A stretch of 50,823 nt of DNA from Lentzea albidocapillata subsp. violacea (GTDB lineage Bacteria > Actinomycetota > Actinomycetes > Mycobacteriales > Pseudonocardiaceae): contig NZ_FNET01000033.1 in assembly GCF_900100275.1 (NCBI RefSeq), positions 1-50,823 on the forward strand, written 5' to 3'. Shown here piece by piece: positions 22,376-30,364 of the stretch. Position 1 is the first letter of the stretch, and every line of letters begins with the position of its first letter. Under the pieces are notes generated by a model. That model worked only from the letters and a program-made list of their open reading frames with translations, did not search any database and had not been told where the DNA came from. The position numbers and the translations under genes were made by a program.

Positions 22376-23122
22376 ATGGCGAACAAGAGCCGGGTCCAGA
22401 ACCGGCTCGCCGTCCTCGTGGTGGACCACGACGCCGACGTCGTGCACCAGCTCCTCGAAGGGTTCACCGGTCAGCCGGTGGAGCCGCGGGTCTGCCCTGA
22501 CCCGGCGGAGGCCCTGCTGGTGCTCGGCCGGACGTGTCCGGACGCTGTGCTGCTCGGTCCCGCGGTGGGGAGGCTCGATCCGATCGACTTCCTCACGATC
22601 GTGCGCGCCGACGACCCGGACGTGCCGATCGTCGTCGGCGCAGGGCCAGGCTCGGGCGACTTCGCGGCGCGGGCCGCGGAGGTGGGCGTGACAGCGGTGG
22701 TGCCACGCCCCTACCGCACCCGTGAACTGCTCGCGTTCCTCGGATCGCTCGCACCGAAAACCGACACGGTGGAGATCCGGCCGATGGTCATCGACCTCGG
22801 CCGGCTTCGCGTCGACGGCGCGGTGCCGCAGTTCTGGCTCGACGGCGTGCTCGTCCCGCTGCCGCCGATGGAGTTCCTCATGCTGCGCTACTTCGCCGAA
22901 AGACCCGGCGCGGTGGTCAGCCGCAACGAGCTCGTCGCCGCGCTGTGGGCGGACCGGCCATTGGCGAAGAGCAACACGCTCAACGTCCACATCATGCGGC
23001 TACGCAAGCGGCTGGGTGACGACGACCACAATCCAACGTGGATTCGTGTCGTTCGTGGCCTCGGATACCAGTTCAGTGTGCCGCCGGTAGGGTCACGTTC
23101 ACCGGACGTTCATTCTGTTTGA
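22376..23122 (+). CDS. OmpR-type response regulator with degenerate receiver
   Basis: 248 residues from ATG 22376. The receiver domain (about 10-125) keeps the acidic pair VVD17HD19 but has Gly61 where the phosphorylated Asp belongs (DAVLLG61PAVG). The conserved Lys-Pro is Arg-Pro (VVPRPYRTREL). It is unlikely to be controlled by ordinary phosphorylation. The C-terminal winged helix (about 140-240: PMEFLMLRYFAERPGAVVSRNELVAALWA, NTLNVHIMRLRKRLGDD) is intact and should bind DNA. No sensor kinase is adjacent. Its place after pstB and before the PHO-box/ArsR promoter suggests it modulates phosphate or arsenic genes. Confidence 0.8.
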   Translation: MANKSRVQNRLAVLVVDHDADVVHQLLEGFTGQPVEPRVCPDPAEALLVLGRTCPDAVLLGPAVGRLDPIDFLTIVRADDPDVPIVVGAGPGSGDFAARAAEVGVTAVVPRPYRTRELLAFLGSLAPKTDTVEIRPMVIDLGRLRVDGAVPQFWLDGVLVPLPPMEFLMLRYFAERPGAVVSRNELVAALWADRPLAKSNTLNVHIMRLRKRLGDDDHNPTWIRVVRGLGYQFSVPPVGSRSPDVHSV

Positions 23123-23127
23123 TGAAC
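23097..23127 (+). promoter_or_regulatory. PHO box overlapping an ArsR-type dyad, before arsR-arsR-acr3
   Basis: GTTCACCGGAC (23097-23107) and GTTCATTCTGT (23108-23118) are two adjoining 11-nt units that fit the actinobacterial PHO box closely. GTTCAT (23108-23113) with ATGAAC (23122-23127) also makes an inverted repeat with an 8-bp spacer, the spacing of the other ArsR sites here. The site overlaps the last codons of the response-regulator gene and ends 8 bp before the arsR ATG. Dual control by a PhoP-like activator and ArsR is plausible. Confidence 0.6.
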
Positions 23128-23135
23128 ATGTCACC

Positions 23136-23495
23136 ATGGCGACAACGGACCTGGATGCGCGAAGGGAGGCGCTGGTGGCGGTGCCTGACGACCCGGCTTC
23201 CGCCGCACGTCTCTTCAAGGCTCTCGCGGATCCCATCAGGGTCCAGCTGGTTGTGCTCGTGAGGCAGGCGGCGAGCGGCGAGGCGTGCTTCTGCGACCTC
23301 GCCGACGAGTTCGAGATGCCGCAGTCCTCGCTGAGCCACCACCTGAAAATCCTGGTCAGCGCGGGTGTGCTGCAACGCGAGCGGCGCGGCACCTGGAGCT
23401 GGTACCGGGTGGACCACGAGGTGCTGGACACCATGGAGCAGTTCCTGCGCCCTGGTGGCCCGCTGCGTGACGAGCCGGCCTCCCGCTGCGACTGA
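23136..23495 (+). CDS. arsR: ArsR-family metalloregulator
   Basis: 119 residues from ATG 23136. The ArsR core ARLFKALADPIRVQLVVLV and MPQSSLSHHLKILVSAGVL is present, with a C51-F-C53 metal site in GEACFCDL. It is separated from the next arsR by 56 bp and lies upstream of acr3 on the same strand, so the two regulators and the permease probably form one operon. The promoter lies under a PHO box and dyad. Confidence 0.87.
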   Translation: MATTDLDARREALVAVPDDPASAARLFKALADPIRVQLVVLVRQAASGEACFCDLADEFEMPQSSLSHHLKILVSAGVLQRERRGTWSWYRVDHEVLDTMEQFLRPGGPLRDEPASRCD

Positions 23496-23518
23496 GCTGC
23501 TGATTCGGGTCAGCGTCT

Positions 23519-23536
23519 CATCAGGCGGGGCTGATG
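23519..23536. promoter_or_regulatory. Small dyad upstream of the second arsR
   Basis: CATCAG (23519-23524) and CTGATG (23531-23536) form a 6-bp inverted repeat with a 6-bp spacer. CTGATG recurs at 23549-23554 and around 23564, at or just after the start. It could be an operator for the second ArsR or an internal promoter element. Confidence 0.35.
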
Positions 23537-23551
23537 TATCATTCCCGGCTG

Positions 23552-23845
23552 ATGTCACTCGATGCTGATGTGTTGAAAGTTCTCGCCGACCCGCTGCGCG
23601 CCCAGATCCTGCAGCTGCTGGCCGGCGAGGCCCTGTGCACCTGTCACCTCGTCGAGGAGACCGGCGCGAAGCAGACCAACGTGTCGAACCACCTGAAGGT
23701 GCTGCGCGAGGCCGGGTTCGTCGACACCGAGCCGTGCGGGCGCTTCACGTACTACCGCCTGCGGCCCGACGCCTTGCGCCGGATCGCCGACAGTCTGAAC
23801 GAGCTGGCCGACCGCGCCAACTCCGATGCCAGGAGGCCCTGTTGA
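23552..23845 (+). CDS. arsR: Second ArsR-family metalloregulator, coupled to acr3
   Basis: 97 residues from ATG 23552 (an upstream ATG at 23534 would add six residues). It is a short ArsR with KVLADPLRAQILQLL and TGAKQTNVSNHLKVLREAGF and the metal site C29-T-C31-H in the first helix of the reader region. Its stop is overlapped by the TTG start of acr3, so it is translationally tied to the efflux pump. It differs in length and sequence from the preceding ArsR, so the tandem is not a recent duplication. Confidence 0.87.
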   Translation: MSLDADVLKVLADPLRAQILQLLAGEALCTCHLVEETGAKQTNVSNHLKVLREAGFVDTEPCGRFTYYRLRPDALRRIADSLNELADRANSDARRPC

Positions 23846-24918
23846 GCACCACCAACCCGACGGCGGAGCAGGACGTCCTGCACCGGCTGTCCTTTCTGGA
23901 CCGGTGGCTGCCGGCGTGGATCGGCCTCGCCATGGTTGCCGGGCTCGCGCTCGGCAGCTTCGTGCCCGGCCTGCAGAGCGTGCTCGAGGCGGTGAAGATC
24001 GACGGGGTGTCGCTGCCGATCGCCCTCGGTCTGCTGCTGATGATGTACCCGGTGCTCGCCAAGGTCCGCTACGACAAGCTCGACACCGTCACCCGCGACA
24101 AGCGCACGATGGTGTTGTCGCTGGTGCTGAACTGGGTGCTCGGCCCGGCGCTGATGTTCGCCCTGGCCTGGATCTTCCTGGCCGACCTGCCCGAGTACCG
24201 CACCGGCCTCATCATCGTCGGCCTGGCCCGGTGCATCGCCATGGTCATCATCTGGAACGACCTCGCCTGCGGCGACCGCGAAGCCGCCGCCGTACTGGTG
24301 GCATTGAACTCGGTGTTCCAGGTGATCATGTTCGGTGTGCTCGGCTGGTTCTACCTCGACCTCCTGCCCGGCTGGCTGGGCCTGGACACCGCGTCGGTGG
24401 ACTTCTCGGCGTGGGAGATCGCCAAGTCCGTGCTGATCTTCCTCGGCATCCCGCTGCTGGCCGGCTACCTCAGCCGCAAGCTCGGTGAACGCTCGAAGGG
24501 CAGGGAGTGGTACGAGTCCAAGTACCTGCCGCGCGTGGGTCCGATCGCCCTGTACGGCCTGCTGTTCACCATCGTCATCCTGTTCGCGCTGCAGGGCGAG
24601 ACCATCACCAACCGGCCGCTGGACGTCGTCCGGATCGCGCTGCCGCTGCTGGTCTACTTCGCCATCATGTGGGCCGGTTCGTACGCGCTCGGCAAGGCGT
24701 CCGGGCTCTCGTACGAGCGTACGACGACGCTGGCGTTCACGGCGGCGGGCAATAACTTCGAGCTCGCCATCGCGGTCGCGATCGGCGTGTTCGGCGTGAC
24801 CTCCGGCCAGGCGCTGGCCGGTGTGGTTGGCCCGCTGATCGAGGTGCCTGTGCTGGTCGGGCTCGTGTACGTGAGCCTATGGCTGCGGCGTCGTTGGGTG
24901 GCCCGCGCTGAAGTCTGA
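23842..24918 (+). CDS. acr3: Arsenite efflux permease Acr3
   Basis: 358 residues starting at TTG 23842 (AGGAGG 5 nt upstream; overlaps the arsR stop), ten membrane helices. Acr3 hallmarks are LLMMYPVLAKVRYDKL, VLNWVLGPALMFALAW, the conserved cysteine in GLARCIAMVIIWNDLA and the glutamate in AAGNNFELAIAVAIG. It extrudes As(III)/Sb(III) using proton motive force and is the only intact arsenite permease in the window. Operon with two ArsR genes upstream; the flavoprotein follows directly. Confidence 0.93.
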   Translation: MSTTNPTAEQDVLHRLSFLDRWLPAWIGLAMVAGLALGSFVPGLQSVLEAVKIDGVSLPIALGLLLMMYPVLAKVRYDKLDTVTRDKRTMVLSLVLNWVLGPALMFALAWIFLADLPEYRTGLIIVGLARCIAMVIIWNDLACGDREAAAVLVALNSVFQVIMFGVLGWFYLDLLPGWLGLDTASVDFSAWEIAKSVLIFLGIPLLAGYLSRKLGERSKGREWYESKYLPRVGPIALYGLLFTIVILFALQGETITNRPLDVVRIALPLLVYFAIMWAGSYALGKASGLSYERTTTLAFTAAGNNFELAIAVAIGVFGVTSGQALAGVVGPLIEVPVLVGLVYVSLWLRRRWVARAEV

Positions 24919-24922
24919 TGTC

Positions 24923-25879
24923 GTGGTGATCGGCGGCGGCCAGGCAGGCCTGGCCGCCGCCTACTACCTGCGGCGCGCGGGAATCGACTACGTGGTGCTC
25001 GATGCCCAAGCCGCACCGGGCGGGGCCTGGCCGCACGGGTGGAACTCGCTGCGGCTGTTCTCCGTCGCGCGCCACAGCTCGTTGCCGGGCTGGCCGATGC
25101 CGTCTTTTTCGGATGGTTATCCGACCGCTCAGCACGTGGTCGACTACCTGACGGCTTACGAGAAGCGCTACGACGTTCCTGTGCACCGGCCTGTCCAGGT
25201 GACGTCGGTGAGCCGTGCTGACGATGGGCTGTTGGTGCACACCGATGCCGGGACTTGGGCCGCGCGGCACGTGATCAGCGCTACCGGCACGTGGTGGCGG
25301 CCGTTCCGTCCGCTGATGGAACTGCCCGGCCGTCAGCTGCACACCGTCGACTACCACGACCCATTGGAGTTCGCGGGCCAGAAGGTCGTCGTGGTCGGTG
25401 GCGGCAACTCCGGCGCCCAGATCGCGGCCGACCTCGTGCCGCACGCGTCGCTGACGTGGATGACCCGCCGGCCGCCGCGCTACCTGCCCGACGAGATCGA
25501 CGGCAAGGCACTCTTCGACATCGCCAGCCGCCGGGCGGGTGGCGTGGGGGAGTTGGGTGACATCGTGGCTGTCCCGCCGGTTCGGGAGGCTCGCGACAGC
25601 GGGTTGCTCGTGGCGACTCCGATGGACACCGACATGCTCGCTGAAGCCGACGTCGTGATCTGGTCCACCGGGTTCCGGCCCGCGCTCGGGCACCTCGCGC
25701 CACTGCAACTGCGCGATGAACGCGGCCGCGTCGCGGTGGACGGCACGACAGCGGCGGGGGAGCCGCGCCTGCACCTGCTCGGGTACGGCGGCTGGACCGG
25801 GGCTGCGTCCGCGACCCTGATCGGCGTCGGCCCCACCGCCAAGGCGACCGTCGCCCGGATTGCCGAGGATCAGTGGTGA
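24923..25879 (+). CDS. ArsO-like flavin-dependent monooxygenase
   Basis: About 318 residues. Motifs are VIGGGQAGLAAAYYLRRAG (FAD), GTWWRPF (FMO-type), VVVVGGGNSGAQIAADL (NADPH) and VVIWSTGFRPALGHL. The only usual start codons in frame are GTG 24923 and GTG 24926, right at the first strand, four bases after acr3; typical relatives have a few more residues before VVIGGG, so an atypical upstream start is possible. Such flavoproteins (ArsO-type) accompany acr3 and arsC in many actinobacterial ars operons; the reaction is not established. Its 3' end overlaps the convergent TauE/SafE gene by 10 bp. Confidence 0.75.
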   Translation: MVIGGGQAGLAAAYYLRRAGIDYVVLDAQAAPGGAWPHGWNSLRLFSVARHSSLPGWPMPSFSDGYPTAQHVVDYLTAYEKRYDVPVHRPVQVTSVSRADDGLLVHTDAGTWAARHVISATGTWWRPFRPLMELPGRQLHTVDYHDPLEFAGQKVVVVGGGNSGAQIAADLVPHASLTWMTRRPPRYLPDEIDGKALFDIASRRAGGVGELGDIVAVPPVREARDSGLLVATPMDTDMLAEADVVIWSTGFRPALGHLAPLQLRDERGRVAVDGTTAAGEPRLHLLGYGGWTGAASATLIGVGPTAKATVARIAEDQW

Positions 25880-26685
25880 CGGGCGAGTTTCACCGCTGAT
25901 ACCAGCAAGACGACGGCGAGCGCGGGGATGAGCACCAGGTCGGAAATCGCTCCCAGGAGCAGCCCGCCGAGCAACGCGCCGACGATCGAGCCGGTGACCA
26001 TGATGACGGCGAAGCGCACGTTGTCGCGCAGGACGCGGAAGTTGTTGTCGCGGCTGTAGCGGGCGAACGCGACGACCATCGTGGGCAGGGAGACCAGCAG
26101 CGACAGGCTGCCCGCCGTCTTGATGTCGACGCCGTACAACAGCACGATCGTGGGGATCAGCAGCTCTCCGCCCGCCACGCCCATGATGGCCGCGACCACC
26201 CCGATGCCGAACCCCGCGGCGATTCCGGCGACGGCCTGGGCCACCGGCGGCAGGTCGAGGGTCCCCACGCTGGTGACGTGCATGAGCACCAGCGCGGCCG
26301 CCATGAGGACCATCAGGGCGGCGAGGACTTTGTACAGGGTGGCGGTCCGCATCCGGATCGCCCAGCCCGCGCCCGCCCACGCCCCGATCAGGCTGCCGGC
26401 GAGCAGGTTGGCGGCGACCGCCCAGTGACTGCCGAGATCGGCGACCGTGACGGTGGCCAGCCTGGCGGGCAGCGCGGTGAGGACGACGACCAGGCTCATC
26501 GCCTTGTTGAGGATGACCGCGGACAGAGCGGCGAACCCGAACAGGCCGATCAGCAACGGCAGCCGGAACTCCGCGCCACCCAGCCCGATCATCCCGCCCA
26601 GCAGACCCACCGCCGCACCGGCGGCGAACACCACCGGCGCGGGGCGGCCGGCTCGCGTCGGAATCAGGTCTTCGTCGATCGTCAC
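25870..26685 (-). CDS. TauE/SafE-family membrane permease of the arsenic island
   Basis: 271 residues from GTG 26685-26683. Eight predicted helices with the repeated family signatures GLLGGMIGLGGAEFRLPLLIGLFG and GVAGGELLIPTIVLLYGVD. It is clearly distinct from the sulfur-operon member at 2708. It is divergent from the ArsR-ArsC fusion gene across about 60 bp and converges on the ArsO-like gene. Substrates of the family are sulfite and organosulfonates; a role in exporting a sulfur- or arsenic-containing anion is inferred only from the neighbourhood. Confidence 0.75.
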   Translation of the reverse strand: MTIDEDLIPTRAGRPAPVVFAAGAAVGLLGGMIGLGGAEFRLPLLIGLFGFAALSAVILNKAMSLVVVLTALPARLATVTVADLGSHWAVAANLLAGSLIGAWAGAGWAIRMRTATLYKVLAALMVLMAAALVLMHVTSVGTLDLPPVAQAVAGIAAGFGIGVVAAIMGVAGGELLIPTIVLLYGVDIKTAGSLSLLVSLPTMVVAFARYSRDNNFRVLRDNVRFAVIMVTGSIVGALLGGLLLGAISDLVLIPALAVVLLVSAVKLARHH

Positions 26686-26746
26686 GCGCCCACAGTAATG
26701 GCCGCCACCGTTGACATCGGAGTAATGCTCAACCATCATTGACTCA

Positions 26747-27436
26747 ATGAACGTTGAGTGGTCTTCCTTGGTGGTGGAGCGGGCACGGCTGCACGCGGTG
26801 CTCGGCGAACCCGCACGGCTGGCGATCGTCGACCGGCTGCTCCTCGGCGACTCCTCGCCCAGCGAGGTCGGCCGCGAGCTCGGCCTGCCCAGCAACCTGC
26901 TGGCACACCACGTGAAGCTGCTCGAACAGGCAGGAGTGCTGGAGCGCATCCGCTCGGAAGGGGACCAGCGCCGCAACTACCTGCGCCTGCGTGCGGACGC
27001 GCTGACCGGGCTCGGCCCGGCGGGAAACCGAACGGCGCCGCGCGTGGTGTTCGTCTGCACCTACAACTCGGCGCGCTCCCAGCTCGCCGCGGCGCTGTGG
27101 AAGAAGCGCAGCACCGTACCCACCGCCTCCGCCGGCACGAAGCCCGCCAATGGAGTGCACCCGCTTGCGGTCGCGACCGCCAAGGCGCACGGCCTGCCGC
27201 TCGCCCGCGCCCGCACCGCCCACGTCGAAGACATCCTGCGGCCGGACGACCTCGTGATCGCCGTCTGCGACAACGCCCACGAACAGCTCGACAGCCACCT
27301 CGACCGCCTGCACTGGTCGGTTCCCGATCCGGCTCGCACCGGCACCGAGGACGCCTTCGAACACGCCTTTCTCGATCTCGCCGACCGGGTCGACCGGCTG
27401 GCCCCCGTCGTTCACCAGTCTGGAGAAGACCGATGA
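26747..27436 (+). CDS. ArsR regulator fused to an ArsC/LMW-phosphatase-like domain
   Basis: 229 residues from ATG 26747. Residues 1-90 are an ArsR winged helix without the CxC metal site (VLGEPARLAIVDRLL, LGLPSNLLAHHVKLLEQAGVL). Residues 98-225 resemble low-molecular-weight phosphatase/ArsC, with P-loop C104-TYNSAR110-S and C174 in AVCDNAHEQL. The GCGDxCP pair of the true ArsCs is absent, so catalytic arsenate reduction is doubtful and the domain may sense arsenate or phosphorylated ligands. The stop overlaps the next arsC (ATGA). A CATTGA-C-TCAATG palindrome (26738-26750) overlaps the start, possibly an autoregulatory site. Confidence 0.8.
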   Translation: MNVEWSSLVVERARLHAVLGEPARLAIVDRLLLGDSSPSEVGRELGLPSNLLAHHVKLLEQAGVLERIRSEGDQRRNYLRLRADALTGLGPAGNRTAPRVVFVCTYNSARSQLAAALWKKRSTVPTASAGTKPANGVHPLAVATAKAHGLPLARARTAHVEDILRPDDLVIAVCDNAHEQLDSHLDRLHWSVPDPARTGTEDAFEHAFLDLADRVDRLAPVVHQSGEDR

Positions 27437-28068
27437 CCCTGAGCATCGACCAGCAACTCGCCCTCAAGACCGCCGCCAGCCGCCTGCAGTCGCAGTTCCA
27501 CGGCATCTTCGGTACCGAGACCATCGAGCGGTTCCTGAACACCAGCTACGACCAGTTCGCCTCGAACAGCACCATCCCGAACTTCCTGCCGCTGCTGGCA
27601 GAACGGTTCGCCCGCCAGAGGCTGCACGCCCTGGCCAAGGTCGAAGGACACGTGACGGACAACAAGCCGATCGTGCTCTTCCTCTGCGTGCACAACGCCG
27701 GGCGCAGCCAGATGGCGCTCGGGTTCTTCGAAGACCTCGCCGAGGACCGCGCGGTGGCCTGGTCCGGCGGCTCCGAGCCCGGCAACCAGATCAACCCGGC
27801 CGCCGTCGAGGCCATGCTCGAGCGCGGCATCAACATCTCCCGCGAGTTCCCCAAGCCGTGGACCGACGAGATCGTCCGCGCCGCCGACGTGATCGTCTCG
27901 ATGGGCTGCGGCGACGCGTGCCCGGTGTTCCCGGGCAAGCGCTACCTGGACTGGACGCTCGATGACCCGGCCGGCAAGGACGTCGCCGACGTCCGCCCCG
28001 TGCGCGACGAGATCGAGCGCAGGGTCCGCGCCCTCCTCGACGAGCTCGGCGTCGCGGCCCGCGTCTGA
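27433..28068 (+). CDS. arsC: Arsenate reductase with N-terminal three-helix domain, second copy
   Basis: 211 residues from ATG 27433 overlapping the preceding stop. N-terminal helical bundle (LALKTAASRLQSQFHGIFG, FLPLLAERFARQRLHAL); catalytic P-loop C85-VHNAGR91-S; resolving pair MGC159GDAC163P; DWTLDDPAGKDVADVRPVRDEI near the end. It is of the Cg_ArsC1' type, related to but clearly diverged from the gene at 17275 in the helical domain. Cotranscribed with the ArsR-ArsC fusion and followed by a strong terminator. Confidence 0.92.
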   Translation: MTLSIDQQLALKTAASRLQSQFHGIFGTETIERFLNTSYDQFASNSTIPNFLPLLAERFARQRLHALAKVEGHVTDNKPIVLFLCVHNAGRSQMALGFFEDLAEDRAVAWSGGSEPGNQINPAAVEAMLERGINISREFPKPWTDEIVRAADVIVSMGCGDACPVFPGKRYLDWTLDDPAGKDVADVRPVRDEIERRVRALLDELGVAARV

Positions 28069-28076
28069 CAACGGGA

Positions 28077-28107
28077 GCGGGGACCGTCCGAACCGGACGG
28101 TCCCCGC
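28077..28107. terminator. Strong intrinsic hairpin after arsC
   Basis: GCGGGGACCGTCCG (28077-28090) pairs perfectly with CGGACGGTCCCCGC (28094-28107) across a 3-nt loop: a 14-bp stem. It lies 9 bp after the arsC stop in the gap between convergent arsC and phoX, so it can serve both strands. A short T-containing run follows on the plus side (CTTGGTT). Confidence 0.8.
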
Positions 28108-28110
28108 CTT

Positions 28111-28131
28111 GGTTAGTCGTTCCCACTAACC
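28111..28131 (-). terminator. Second hairpin, on the phoX side
   Basis: GGTTAGT (28111-28117) and ACTAACC (28125-28131) form a 7-bp stem with a 7-nt loop, 26 bp beyond the phoX stop. Weaker than the neighbouring 14-bp hairpin; the pair probably insulates the two convergent units. Confidence 0.5.
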
Positions 28132-28156
28132 GATCCCGGCCATCGGTAGCCGAGTC

Positions 28157-30256
28157 CTAGTCGCCGATCCTGCCTCGATCGGATCGGCGCACCGCGACCA
28201 CGGACGGTCGCGCGATCGTGCCCGGACCGCCGGGCCAGGTCGATCCCGGCTTCTCGACCGTCGCGCCGTCGAGCTCGCCGGGGTGCTGCACGGCGACGAC
28301 GATCCGCCGTTCCTCGATGATCGGCCCGCACGTCTCCGCGCCGACGGGCACGGTGAGGAACTGCTTGACCTGACCGCGATAGCGACCGTCCACAGCAACG
28401 CCGAAGAGGCCGTCGTTGGAGCCGAGTGCGCTGCCGTCGGTCGCGATCCACAGGTTGCCGTGGCGGTCGAACGCGAGGTTGTCCGGGCAGGACACCGCCG
28501 ACACCTTGTCCTTCGGGAACCCGGCGAAGTACGTGCTCGGGTCCGCCGGATCGCCGCACACCAGGAACAACCGCCACCGGAAGCTCGTCGCCGCGGCGTT
28601 GTTGCGCGACTCCATGACCTCCATGATCTGGCCGTGCCGGTTGCGGGTGCGCGGGTTGGCCTCGTCCGGTGCCGCCTTGCCCGCCGCGCCGCGGTCGGAG
28701 TTGTTGGTCAGTGCGATGTAGACGGTCCCGTTGTCCGGGTGCGGCTCGACGTCCTCGGGCCGGTCCATCTTCGTCGCGCCCACCTTGTCTGCGGCGAGAC
28801 GCGTGAACACGTAGACCTCTTCGGCGGTCATGCCCGGCACGAACGACTTGTTCCCGCTCGCCAGCGCGACCCACTCACCGGTGCCGTCGAACGCGCCGTC
28901 CGCAGGGAGCGTGCCGGTGCCGTCGATTTCGGCGGCGGGGCTGTCACCGGTGAACTTGGCGACGTAGAGCGTGCCCTCGTCGAGCAGCGTGAGGTTGTGT
29001 CGGCGGGCCGACTCGCTGCGCCCGTGCTTCACGCGGTTCTTGGAGACGTACTTGTAGAAGTAGTCGAACCGCTCGTCGTCGCCCATGTACAGCACGACCC
29101 GGCCGTCAGAGGTGAGCCGCGGCTCCGCAGCCTCGTGCTTGAACCGGCCGAGAGCGGTCCGCTTGCGCGGCACGAAGTCCGGATCGAACGGGTCGATCTC
29201 CACGACCCAGCCGTGCCGGTTGGTCTCGTTGGGCTCCTGCGCCACGTCGAAGCGCTTGTCGAACCGCTCCCACTTGCGCTCGCTCGCCAAGCCGCGCAAG
29301 CCATAGCGGGCCAGCCGCGCCTTCGTGGCGGGGTCGGTGACCAGATCGGCGTTGCCGAAGTACTGGTTGAAGTTCTCCTCGCCGGACAGCACCGTGCCCC
29401 ACGGCGTGACACCGCCACCGCAGTTGTTCAACGTGCCCAGCACCGTGCGCCCGGTCGGGTCTACGGAGGTCTTCAAGAACGCGCTACCCGCCGCAGGGCC
29501 GGTGAACTGCAGCTTGCTCGTGGCGGTGATCCGGCGGTTGAGGCGGTGCTTGATCGGCGACAGCTTGCAGCTGCGCCGCTGTTCCTCGAGCACGACGACG
29601 CTCAGGCCGTGCGCAGCCCAGGCGATCTCGACCTGCTCGCGCGTCGGGTTGGCGGAGCTGTACCCGGCGAACATCACCTGCTCGCTGGTGTACTCGTGGT
29701 TCGCGACGAGCACGAGCCGATCGTGGTCGAGTTCCAGCAGCGCGAGGTAGTCGACGTTGAAGCCGAACTGCTTGGCCTGCGCCGCCGCCGTCTGCTTGGT
29801 GTGGTCGAAAGCCGGCGCGCCAGGCAGAACCGGGTCACCCCACCGGATCACGACGTCCTGCTCATAGGCAGCCGGCGTGACCACAGCATCGAGCTTGTTG
29901 TGCGCCACCGGATCGAAGCGAAGTCCGCGAGCACCGCGGCTGCCACCGAGGCGGAGTTCGACGTCCAGCTCGACGTCCGCCGCAGCGGGTGAGGCAACGG
30001 CCGCCGTTCCCGCCGCTGCCAACGACAACACGGCGGTGGACCGCAGCAGCGAACGACGGGACAACACACCGGCGATCACGTCACCGAGGTAGGGGTTGTC
30101 GGAGGTGTTGGGCGCCTCGTGGAAGCAGGCGTCGCCGCAGCGGTAGCGGCAGGTCAGGGCAGAACGCCCGGCGTGGTTGGTCGACGCCAAGGGCAGCGGG
30201 ATGATCCGCTGGTCCGTGGTGGGACGCGGCGGCACGGTACCTCCATGCGAGTCCAT
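28157..30256 (-). CDS. phoX: PhoX-family calcium-dependent alkaline phosphatase
   Basis: About 699 residues from ATG 30256-30254 (a TTG 12 bp upstream is possible). A twin-arginine-type signal SRRSLLRSTAVLSLAAAG sits around residues 67-85, later than usual after a long N-terminal region, so the folded enzyme is exported by Tat. PhoX/DUF839 motifs are GGGVTPWGTVLSGEENF, VEIDPFDPDFVPRKRTALGRFKHEA, MDRPEDVEPHPDNGTVYIALTNN, NLAFDRHGNLWIATDG and ETCGPIIEERRIVVAVQHPGE. It releases phosphate from organic esters outside the cell. A PHO box lies 77 bp upstream. Together with pst it supplies phosphate under arsenate competition. Confidence 0.9.
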   Translation of the reverse strand: MDSHGGTVPPRPTTDQRIIPLPLASTNHAGRSALTCRYRCGDACFHEAPNTSDNPYLGDVIAGVLSRRSLLRSTAVLSLAAAGTAAVASPAAADVELDVELRLGGSRGARGLRFDPVAHNKLDAVVTPAAYEQDVVIRWGDPVLPGAPAFDHTKQTAAAQAKQFGFNVDYLALLELDHDRLVLVANHEYTSEQVMFAGYSSANPTREQVEIAWAAHGLSVVVLEEQRRSCKLSPIKHRLNRRITATSKLQFTGPAAGSAFLKTSVDPTGRTVLGTLNNCGGGVTPWGTVLSGEENFNQYFGNADLVTDPATKARLARYGLRGLASERKWERFDKRFDVAQEPNETNRHGWVVEIDPFDPDFVPRKRTALGRFKHEAAEPRLTSDGRVVLYMGDDERFDYFYKYVSKNRVKHGRSESARRHNLTLLDEGTLYVAKFTGDSPAAEIDGTGTLPADGAFDGTGEWVALASGNKSFVPGMTAEEVYVFTRLAADKVGATKMDRPEDVEPHPDNGTVYIALTNNSDRGAAGKAAPDEANPRTRNRHGQIMEVMESRNNAAATSFRWRLFLVCGDPADPSTYFAGFPKDKVSAVSCPDNLAFDRHGNLWIATDGSALGSNDGLFGVAVDGRYRGQVKQFLTVPVGAETCGPIIEERRIVVAVQHPGELDGATVEKPGSTWPGGPGTIARPSVVAVRRSDRGRIGD

Positions 30257-30332
30257 CGGGAACGACAAGCGCCGGTAGATCGGCTTATGTCGATCCAGGA
30301 CGGTAGGCGGTCGTTCCGCTCGGCTGGCGACG

Positions 30333-30354
30333 TCCGCATGAACAGCAGGCGAAC
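30333..30354 (-). promoter_or_regulatory. PHO box upstream of phoX
   Basis: On the minus strand GTTCGCCTGCT (30354-30344) and GTTCATGCGGA (30343-30333) are adjoining 11-nt direct-repeat units of the actinobacterial PhoP box. It lies between the phoX start and the end of the upstream arsR. It indicates induction by phosphate limitation. Confidence 0.6.
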
Positions 30355-30364
30355 CCTGCTCGGC

